Assembly (NCBI RefSeq): GCF_018614585.1
Contig: NZ_JAGGOI010000053.1
Coordinates: 59,380-123,379 of the forward strand
Direction of reading: 5' to 3'
Length of the DNA: 64,000 nt
Source of the DNA: Streptomyces sp. ISL-1
GTDB taxonomy: Bacteria; Actinomycetota; Actinomycetes; Streptomycetales; Streptomycetaceae
The position numbers and the translations under genes are program-made. This document shows positions 49,884 to 56,492 of this stretch, in pieces. Below the pieces are notes generated by a model, which ran no database searches, was not told the DNA's origin, and saw only the letters and a program-made list of their open reading frames with translations. Positions within the stretch are counted from its first letter, which is position 1, and every line of letters begins with the position of its first letter.

Positions 49884-51089
49884 ATGACGTCCCCGCTCAT
49901 ACGTTCCTTCTCGCAGCTCGAATCCCTGGATCCCGCGCGCCCCGTCGTCACCCTGTTCAGTGGTGGGCTCGACAGCTCGTACCTGCTGCTCCGGCTGCGC
50001 CGCATGGGCATCCGCGAGGTGCACGCCGTGAGCGTGGACATCGGGGAGGACGAGTCCAGCTCCTACAAACGCCAGGTTGCCGAGGCGCTCGGCGCCACCG
50101 TCCACATCCTTGACAGGCGCGCGGAGTTCGCCGGGCAGTACGTGGCCCCCGCGATCGCCGCGCAGGCGGTTTACCTCGGCATCCACCCGGTCAGCTCCAC
50201 CCTCAGCCGCCCGCTGATCGCCCACGCCGCGGTCGACCTGGCCCGGGTACTCGGTGCCCAAGCCCTCCTGCACACCGCCAACCGGTCGCAGAACACCCTG
50301 CGCCGCCTCAACGGCGCCCTGTCGCTGCTCGGTTACGAGCGCGTCTTCGGCAGCCCGTACGATCTGGACCCCGTCACCCGTGACGACAAGCTCGTCGAGC
50401 TGCGCGCCGCCGGTGTTGATCTTCTCGCCGGGCGGATCGTCAGCGGCGACTCCAATCTGTGGTGCCGGGAGTTCGAGTCCGGCATCCTCGACGACCCCGA
50501 GATGCACCACGTCCCCGACGAGATGTACACCTGGAGCCGGCCGACCGCCGCTCCCTCGGACTGCGACACCGTGACCGTCACCTTCGAGCGCGGACTGCCC
50601 GTCGCCGTCGACGGTCTCCCGCTGCCGCTGACCGATGTGATCGACCAGCTCAACCGGCGGGTCGGTGCCTACGGACTCGGCCGCTACTCCGGTCTCGAAC
50701 ACCTCGACCACGGCGAGAAGGTCCTCGAGATCCGGGAGATGCCGGCCGCATGGCTGCTGCTGAGCAGTTACCGCCACATCGAGAGCGCTTGCCTGGACGC
50801 CGAACTCATCCGTGAGAAGCGGCACCTGGAGCAGGTCTGGGTGCGCGAGGCGCTCGAAGGCCGTTGGTTCGGCGAACTCCGCCTCGCCGTCCAGACGTTC
50901 ATTGACGCCTGTGCAGCCCGCACGACCGGATCGGTGACCTGGCGGCTGCGTAACGGCGGGGCCGACACCCGAGCCATCACCGTTCCCGAGCCGCTGTACC
51001 TCCGTGACCGCGAGGCCTGGGAGGACCGGGCGATCGCCGCGGAGTCGGCGCCTTTCGCCCGTACCGAGGCGCTGCTCACCGCTGTCTGA
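49884..51089 (+). CDS. Argininosuccinate-synthase-like ATP-dependent enzyme
   Basis: The 401-residue protein starts at ATG 49884 (GGAGAG upstream). The ATP-pyrophosphatase PP-loop SGGLDSS is at residues 26-32 (VTLFSGGLDSSYLLLRL). The organisation follows ArgG: TANRSQNTLRRLNGA, PYDLDPVTRDDKLVELRAAG and SRPLIAHAAVDLARVLGA. It is a paralogue rather than the arginine pathway enzyme, because the C-terminal sequence is diverged (GRYSGLEHLDHGEKVLEI) and no arg genes are nearby. It should activate a carbonyl group as an adenylate and couple an amine or amino acid. It starts an operon with a hydroxylase and an exporter. Confidence 0.82.
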   Translation: MTSPLIRSFSQLESLDPARPVVTLFSGGLDSSYLLLRLRRMGIREVHAVSVDIGEDESSSYKRQVAEALGATVHILDRRAEFAGQYVAPAIAAQAVYLGIHPVSSTLSRPLIAHAAVDLARVLGAQALLHTANRSQNTLRRLNGALSLLGYERVFGSPYDLDPVTRDDKLVELRAAGVDLLAGRIVSGDSNLWCREFESGILDDPEMHHVPDEMYTWSRPTAAPSDCDTVTVTFERGLPVAVDGLPLPLTDVIDQLNRRVGAYGLGRYSGLEHLDHGEKVLEIREMPAAWLLLSSYRHIESACLDAELIREKRHLEQVWVREALEGRWFGELRLAVQTFIDACAARTTGSVTWRLRNGGADTRAITVPEPLYLRDREAWEDRAIAAESAPFARTEALLTAV

Positions 51090-51149
51090 TCCGTTTCCGC
51101 CGACTGGCGGGTCGTCCGCCGGCGTCCTTGACCTTTCTGGAGCTCCCTT

Positions 51150-51878
51150 ATGACCACTGCTGTCGCCCACACCGTCGCCCTCGACGCCGTCCGGAGCCTG
51201 GCCGGGCCCGGCGGCCACCTGATGCCCTCCGCCGCCCTGTCCACCCTCGCCGGAGTGTCTGCCGGTGACTGGGCCCGTTTCGCCGCGCACTGGGACGAGC
51301 TGACTCTCGACACCTATATGGCCGACGGCGGCACCTACCGGTACCGCCGCTACGGCCAGTTCGAGCTCGACGCGCAGGCGGGCGAGCTCACGTTGCTGCC
51401 CCACGCGCCCTACCGTCAGGAGTCGGAGATCAACCCGCTCAACGGCGGCATCGAGCGCTTCCTCGATCCGCTGACGGACTCGTTCGCCGGCGACCCTGTG
51501 CTGCGTTCGGTGCTCGTCGAGCTCGGCCGGATCTTCACGGCGGTGGACGGTACGCGGAACTGGAACGTCCAGCTCCACCCGTACCGGATCAACGCCTCTG
51601 CCGACGAGCAGGGTCAGCCCGCGCCCGAAGGCCGGCACCGCGATGGCGTGACGTTCATTACGTCGCTGATGATCAACCGCACCAACGTCACCGGCGGTGA
51701 GAGCGGCGTCTATACGGACGAGGGCGACCATCTGCTGACGACTACGCTGTCCGAGCCCGGTGACCTGCTGCTGGGCGACGACCGCCGCACCCTGCACTCG
51801 GTGACCCCGGTGCAGCCGGCGGCCCCCGATCTCGCCGGCCACCGCGACGTCCTGGTGATCGCCTACACGGCGCGCTGA
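51150..51878 (+). CDS. 2-oxoglutarate/Fe(II) dioxygenase family (isoleucine-dioxygenase-like)
   Basis: The 242-residue protein starts at ATG 51150 (GGAG eight bases upstream). It matches the small 2OG-Fe dioxygenase family that includes the L-isoleucine 4-hydroxylase IDO. His163-Arg-Asp165 (GRHRDGVTFITSLM) and His216 (RTLHSVTPV) form the iron site, and Arg near 231 (HRDVLVIAY) may bind 2-oxoglutarate. YRRYGQFELDA is another family segment. It probably hydroxylates a free aliphatic amino acid. It lies between the ASS-like enzyme and the EamA exporter, so a hydroxyamino acid product is likely. Confidence 0.85.
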   Translation: MTTAVAHTVALDAVRSLAGPGGHLMPSAALSTLAGVSAGDWARFAAHWDELTLDTYMADGGTYRYRRYGQFELDAQAGELTLLPHAPYRQESEINPLNGGIERFLDPLTDSFAGDPVLRSVLVELGRIFTAVDGTRNWNVQLHPYRINASADEQGQPAPEGRHRDGVTFITSLMINRTNVTGGESGVYTDEGDHLLTTTLSEPGDLLLGDDRRTLHSVTPVQPAAPDLAGHRDVLVIAYTAR

Positions 51879-51945
51879 GACGCCGCACGCCTCCGCACGT
51901 CTTCGTCCGAACATCTCCGCAGAACATCCTGTGCCGAGGAGCCCC

Positions 51946-52995
51946 ATGACCGTCACCGCGGCCCGCCGTACCTGGCTGACCGATCTGCCCGTACTGCTGG
52001 TCGCAGTGGTGTGGGGCTCGAGCTACCTGGCAGCCAAGGGCGTCACCACCGGCCAGACCGTACTGGCGGTCCTGGTGCTGCGCTTCGCCCTGGTGCTGCC
52101 GGTCCTGGTGATCGCGGGGTGGCGGAAGCTGCGCGCGCTCAGCGGTGCGCAGATACGCGGGGCGGGACTTCTCGGGCTGGTCCTCGCCGGGATCTTCCTC
52201 CTGGAGACGTACGGAGTCGTGCACACCTCGGCGACCAACGCCGGGCTCATCATCAGCCTCACCATGATCTTCACGCCGATCGCCGAGAGCAGGATGCACG
52301 GCACCGGGCTGCCGAGGTCGTTCGTCGCGGCCGCGGGACTCTCCGTACTGGGCATCGTGCTGCTGACTCAGGGGGCGGGGTTCACTGAGCCGTCGTTGGG
52401 TGATCTGCTCATGCTCGGTGCGGCCCTCGCCCGCACCGTGCATGTGCTGGCGATGTCGCGGATGCGGTCGGTGCAGGGTGCGGACGCGATGTCCCTGACA
52501 ACCGTTCAGCTGAGCAGCGCGGTCCTCGTCTTCGCCGTGCTGTGCGCGGTGCCCGGCACAGGCGCCATGCCCTGGGCCGCGGCGGCGGACTTCGGGCTCG
52601 GCGACTGGCTGTGGTTGCTGCATCTGTCCGTGTTCTGCACGCTGTTCGCCTTCTTCGTGCAGATGTGGGCCGTGCGGCGTACCTCCCCGTCGCGGGTCAG
52701 CCTGCTGCTCGGTACGGAGCCGGTGTGGGCGGCCGTCGTCGGCATCACGTTGGCGGGGGACCGGCCGGGGTGGCTCGGCCTGCTCGGGATCGTGCTGATC
52801 CTCGCCGGTACGGCCTGGGGGCGCACGGCCGCCGATCCCGTCGCGAAGACCGACCCCGCGAAGACCAACCCCGCGGGGGGCTGCGCCGCGGGCGGGCCGC
52901 CTGTCGCCGCGGAGCCCCAAGGTGCGCCGTCAGTCGTCGAGCCAGCCGAGGCGGACGGCACACACCCCGGCCTGAAACCTGCTGGCCGCGCCTAA
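51946..52995 (+). CDS. EamA/DMT-family exporter
   Basis: The 349-residue protein starts at ATG 51946 (GAGGAG upstream). It has ten hydrophobic helices in two EamA repeats (for example LPVLLVAVVWGSSYLAAKG and LHLSVFCTLFAFFVQMWAVR), the form of metabolite and amino-acid exporters of the DMT superfamily. Its hydrophilic C-terminal ~45 residues (Pro/Ala/Lys-rich) overlap the 3' end of the convergent LuxR gene by 66 bp. It probably exports the product of the upstream two enzymes. Confidence 0.9.
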   Translation: MTVTAARRTWLTDLPVLLVAVVWGSSYLAAKGVTTGQTVLAVLVLRFALVLPVLVIAGWRKLRALSGAQIRGAGLLGLVLAGIFLLETYGVVHTSATNAGLIISLTMIFTPIAESRMHGTGLPRSFVAAAGLSVLGIVLLTQGAGFTEPSLGDLLMLGAALARTVHVLAMSRMRSVQGADAMSLTTVQLSSAVLVFAVLCAVPGTGAMPWAAAADFGLGDWLWLLHLSVFCTLFAFFVQMWAVRRTSPSRVSLLLGTEPVWAAVVGITLAGDRPGWLGLLGIVLILAGTAWGRTAADPVAKTDPAKTNPAGGCAAGGPPVAAEPQGAPSVVEPAEADGTHPGLKPAGRA

Positions 52996-53934
52996 CCGTT
53001 CGGTCAGTTCGGAAACGAGGCGGCGGACCGTGCGCTCGGAGACACCGAGCTTGCGGGCCATCGCCTCGTCCGTCAGTCCACCCGACAGCATCCGCAGCAG
53101 TTCGCGGTGCCTGCCCGTCGGCTGCCACTCGGCGTCGCCCGCGAGGGCCTCGCTACCGGAGCCGGTGTCGGTCAGGACGTTCGCACCCGCCCAGCAGTGC
53201 TCGAAGATCCCCCGGAGTACCTCCACCAGGGTCTCGCTGCGCAGCACGATCGCCGCGATGTCCCCGTCGGCGGACACCGGCGCGGGGACGACCGCCAGGG
53301 ACCGGTCCACCACGATCAGCCGCAGGGGCAGGGTGTGAGCCGTCCGCACCTGGGCCCCGGCAGCGGTCAGCCGGCGCAGATACGCCGTCATGTGCGGCAC
53401 GGCTGCCGCGGACCCCAGATGAATGGTCCGTATACGTACGCCCCGCCCGAGTGCCAGGCGGTCCCGCTCCAGCCCCGCCTCGATCATCCCGGCCTGCAAC
53501 GCACGGCCCGGGTGCAGCGACAGCACCTCGTCCTCGACCCGATGCGAGGCGTCCTCCAGCGCGGCGGACACATTGGCGGTGCCCGTCACCACCTCCATGT
53601 GCACGGAGGACAACTCCCTTGCGTGCACCGGCTGGAAGTCCGCGACGACCTGCGCCAGCGCGGAACGTGTCTGCTGCACGGCTGCCAGCAGGGAGCCCGT
53701 GTGGCGTTCCTCCTCCAGGAGCAGATTACGGAGCGCCGTGTCGGGCGCGAGCGCGGTCCAGCCGCTGCGCGTCTCCGGGGCCGGTACGAACAGGTCGAGG
53801 CGGCTGAGCAGTTGGAGGGCCGCCGCGAAATCCGTGCCGCTCCAGCCGCGTTCGTCGGTGAGCAGTTCCGGTCTCCATGCAGCGTCGTCCAGAGCGATCC
53901 GGTACAGCTCCTGAGCCCTGGCCCGTGTGTCCAC
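52930..53934 (-). CDS. LuxR-type regulator
   Basis: From GTG 53934 (GGAGAG upstream) the protein has 334 residues. The C-terminal HTH (about 272-332) is GluLeuLeuArg-type LuxR: RHRELLRMLSGGLTDEAMAR, then KLGVSERTVRRLVSELTERL. The N-terminus (about 20-100) is a winged-helix/TrmB-like region (DFAAALQLLSRLDLFVPAPE). The middle (about 150-250) holds phospholipase-D-like alpha/beta sequence with RIRTIHLGSAAAVPH and RLIVVDRSLAVVPA. This composition is usual in Streptomyces regulators placed beside small peptide genes. It shares a 269-bp promoter region with the divergent peptide gene. Confidence 0.82.
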   Translation of the reverse strand: MDTRARAQELYRIALDDAAWRPELLTDERGWSGTDFAAALQLLSRLDLFVPAPETRSGWTALAPDTALRNLLLEEERHTGSLLAAVQQTRSALAQVVADFQPVHARELSSVHMEVVTGTANVSAALEDASHRVEDEVLSLHPGRALQAGMIEAGLERDRLALGRGVRIRTIHLGSAAAVPHMTAYLRRLTAAGAQVRTAHTLPLRLIVVDRSLAVVPAPVSADGDIAAIVLRSETLVEVLRGIFEHCWAGANVLTDTGSGSEALAGDAEWQPTGRHRELLRMLSGGLTDEAMARKLGVSERTVRRLVSELTERLGAASRFQAGVCAVRLGWLDD

Positions 53935-54203
53935 GCAAAACTTCTCTCCGCTGTTGTGGGCACGCCCCCCCCCGCGCTCCCTTCGATGATCATAAGAAAG
54001 GCCCAGGGCCGTTACCAGGTGCGTTCCGACATGCGGACGGTCGTCTCACGTCAGGAACCTCCGACTCGGCGATCCCGGCCCGTCCGCCCCCGGCCATGGC
54101 CGGTCCCGGAACAACGCTGGGCATAGCCGCAGGTGAGGCGGCCGGAACATGCTGAACCCGACACATTGATCAACATCCGGTCGTTTTCTTCCAGGGGGTT
54201 CCC

Positions 54204-54407
54204 GTGTTTGTTTCCCATGCGGCACCGCATGCACGACGCTCGTTCGCCGAGCCTGCGCGGCTGACGGCGACCGTGCTCCTCGCGCTCGGGGCGTTCGCCG
54301 TGAACGGTGCCGAGCCCACGGCGCCGGCACTGGTCGCGACGGCCGCGGCGGGCGCGGTTGATTCGACGAGCACGGCGAGCACGGACCGCTCGTTCATCTG
54401 GGGCTGA
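54204..54407 (+). CDS. Small secreted peptide precursor ending in Trp-Gly
   Basis: GTG 54204 follows GGGGG and gives 67 residues. The N-terminus is basic (HAAPHARRSFAEPARLTA) with a hydrophobic segment (TVLLALGAFAVNGA), then an Ala/Thr/Ser-rich stretch and the end TDRSFIWG. It is the shape of an exported precursor that releases a short C-terminal peptide. The next gene starts 4 bases after its stop, so the two are co-translated. Being divergent from a LuxR-type regulator supports a signalling-peptide role. A ribosomally made natural product is an alternative, but no modifying enzyme is adjacent on the same strand. Confidence 0.6.
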   Translation: MFVSHAAPHARRSFAEPARLTATVLLALGAFAVNGAEPTAPALVATAAAGAVDSTSTASTDRSFIWG

Positions 54408-54411
54408 TCCC

Positions 54412-55236
54412 GTGACAGCACAGCCGGTGGTGGCGGTAGTGGCACCCCTGACCGGTCCGCGGGCCGCCTGGGGGGCCGTACTCCTCAGCCAGGTCGAGCA
54501 GGTCCGGGCCATGGGTACCGGCGCCGTCGAATGGCACGTCCACGACGAGACCCCCGGCGCGACGGACGCCGTCGCAGTGGGTGGCTACGCGGCCGTCATC
54601 GGCCACAGCGATGTGAGCGCCGCCCGGGACGCCCTGCCCGCCTACCGCGCGGCCGGACTCGTCTGCCTGCTGCCGTTCGTCCAGGCCGGCGGCTGCGCTC
54701 TCAGCTGGATGCCGGACACGGACGCACTCGCCCGCGCCATCATCGAGGGCGCGAGCGCGCTCGGGGCCGGCACCCTGTCGGTCGTCCACGGCGACGGCGA
54801 CGGCTGGCCCGAGCTGGCCCGGCAGGTGGGCGAGGAGGCCGCCGCCGCGGGCCTGGAGAGCGGCGGGTCCGCCGCACTCGCCGTCCTCGCCCCGCAGGAC
54901 CGCTTCGCCCGCCTCGTGGCGGTGACAGACGTACGAGGGCCGGTGCTGACCGTCGCCGACTGCGGGCTGGGTTCCTTCGCCGCGCTCGCAGAGGCTGCCC
55001 GTGACCGGACGGTGTGGGCGGTCCATCCGCAGATGTGCGCGGTACGGCGGGCCAGGACCGCCGTGACCGCACTGGCCCAGGCCCTCGTGGATGCCCCGGC
55101 CGTGCGCGGCCACGCCCTGTCCGCCGCCGTACGTGCCCGTTCCGGGGTGCTCCTGGCGGCGGGCGGAGGCGTGGTGGGCGACGGCTGGCGTGTCTCGCGC
55201 CTGCACGTCGTGTGCCCGGCGCGGGACCCGCACTGA
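54412..55236 (+). CDS. Periplasmic-binding-protein-like cytosolic protein
   Basis: The protein has 274 residues from GTG 54412. It has alternating alpha/beta sequence of the type I periplasmic-binding fold: PVVAVVAPLTGPRAAWGAVL, then YAAVIGHSDVSAARDALPAY and GAGTLSVVHGDGDGWPELAR. Leu/Ile/Val-binding proteins look similar. It has no signal peptide, so it is probably cytosolic and may be a sensor rather than a transport component. It is coupled to the small peptide gene and may bind the peptide or a metabolite. No transporter subunits are nearby. Confidence 0.65.
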   Translation: MTAQPVVAVVAPLTGPRAAWGAVLLSQVEQVRAMGTGAVEWHVHDETPGATDAVAVGGYAAVIGHSDVSAARDALPAYRAAGLVCLLPFVQAGGCALSWMPDTDALARAIIEGASALGAGTLSVVHGDGDGWPELARQVGEEAAAAGLESGGSAALAVLAPQDRFARLVAVTDVRGPVLTVADCGLGSFAALAEAARDRTVWAVHPQMCAVRRARTAVTALAQALVDAPAVRGHALSAAVRARSGVLLAAGGGVVGDGWRVSRLHVVCPARDPH

Positions 55237-55408
55237 GTCACGGTCAGGGCCACGGTGACGGGGCACGACCCCCCGGCCACTCGACGGACGGGCCGCGGCG
55301 CCCCGGACGGAAAACGGGACGGGCCCCCGCGTCGCCATGAGCGGGGCGCGGTCAGGGGCGCCCCGCGGTCCCGCGACGGGAACGGGACGGCAGCGCCGTA
55401 CCGGCTCG

Positions 55409-56383
55409 TCAGGTGTACAGACCGCCCATGCGAGCCACTGCCTCCGCGAAGCGCTCGCGGAGCTCCGGCGGCCCCAGGACCTCCACCTCCGGTCCCAGGG
55501 ACAGGAGTTGGGTGTACGCCACATTCGCGGACTCCACCGGCAGCGTGACCGTCACCCGGCCCTCCTCGTCCGCTGCCCCGGCTGCCTCCAGTGCCTCGCG
55601 CGCGGCGGCGCGGTCGGCGACGTACGGCAGCCGCTTGGCCCCCGCCTCCGAGAGGCGCACGACCACCTCGCTACGGAGGATCGAGCGCGCGAACTGGGTC
55701 GCCCGCTCCGCCCAGAACCCCGGCAGATCGAAGCCCTCGTCCCGTTCGAACCGCTCATCGCCGAGCGTCACCGCGGTGAACCGGTCGATCCGGTAGACGC
55801 GGACCGTGCCCGTGCCGCCGTCGGCGCGGGCGCACAGATACCAGGCGCCCGCCTTGAGCACGAGGCCGTACGGAGCCAACTCCCGCTCCACCTCGGCATC
55901 CTGGCGCCGGTAGCGGGCGGACAGCAGCCGGTCGTCCCACACCGCCTCCGCGACGGCGGGCAGCAGCTCGGGCGTCCCGGGCTCCTGGTACCAGCCGGGG
56001 GCGTCCAGATGGAAGCGCTGAGCCGCCGAGTCGGAGGCGTCCCGCAGGGAGGGCAGCAGAGCCGCGGAGACCTTCAGGCGCGCCGCGGACGCCGCGTCCT
56101 GAAGGCCCATCTCCCGCAGCGCGCCCGGCAGCCCGGAGAGGAAGAGCGCCTCGGCCTCACTGCGGCCCAGCCCGGTCAGCCGGGTGCGGTAGCCGCCGAC
56201 CAGCCGGTAGCCGCCGGCCCGCCCCCGGTCGGCTTGGACCGGAACACCCGCCTCGGACAGCGCGAGGGCGTCCCGGGTGATGGTCCGCTCCGACACATCG
56301 AGCTCGCGCGACAGCTCGGCCCCGGTCATGGAGGGCCTTGCCTGGAGGAGCAGCACCATCTTGATCAGCCGGGTAGCGCGCAT
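55409..56383 (-). CDS. YafY-type WYL-domain regulator
   Basis: The 324-residue protein has an N-terminal HTH_11 domain (MRATRLIKMVLLLQARPSMT, then GAELSRELDVSERTITRDAL) and a WYL domain (about 140-220) with WYLCARADGGTGTVRVYRID. The C-terminus is the WCX extension with its conserved SANVAYTQLLSLGPEVEVLG. WYL regulators bind nucleic-acid-type ligands and often act in DNA damage or defence. No regulated target is evident here. Confidence 0.9.
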   Translation of the reverse strand: MRATRLIKMVLLLQARPSMTGAELSRELDVSERTITRDALALSEAGVPVQADRGRAGGYRLVGGYRTRLTGLGRSEAEALFLSGLPGALREMGLQDAASAARLKVSAALLPSLRDASDSAAQRFHLDAPGWYQEPGTPELLPAVAEAVWDDRLLSARYRRQDAEVERELAPYGLVLKAGAWYLCARADGGTGTVRVYRIDRFTAVTLGDERFERDEGFDLPGFWAERATQFARSILRSEVVVRLSEAGAKRLPYVADRAAAREALEAAGAADEEGRVTVTLPVESANVAYTQLLSLGPEVEVLGPPELRERFAEAVARMGGLYT

Positions 56384-56448
56384 GGCCCCATGATGGCCGA
56401 GCGCGGGATGGCCGATGGGCGCGGGGATGACCGATGGGCAACGACGAA

Positions 56449-56478
56449 ACCCCCGGCGGCCGTCGGGCCGCCGGGGGT
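56449..56478. terminator. Hairpin terminator of aceE
   Basis: ACCCCCGGCGGCC (56449-56461) pairs with GGCCGCCGGGGGT (56466-56478) around GTCG, 15 bp after the aceE stop codon on the minus strand. Confidence 0.85.
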
Positions 56479-56492
56479 CACTCAGGGCCCAT

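Noticed and set aside
48783..51089. A long 768-residue frame joining the SDR region with the ASS-like protein
   Set aside because: Only the part from ATG 49884 carries a protein family. The upstream part is the wrong frame of the SDR gene.
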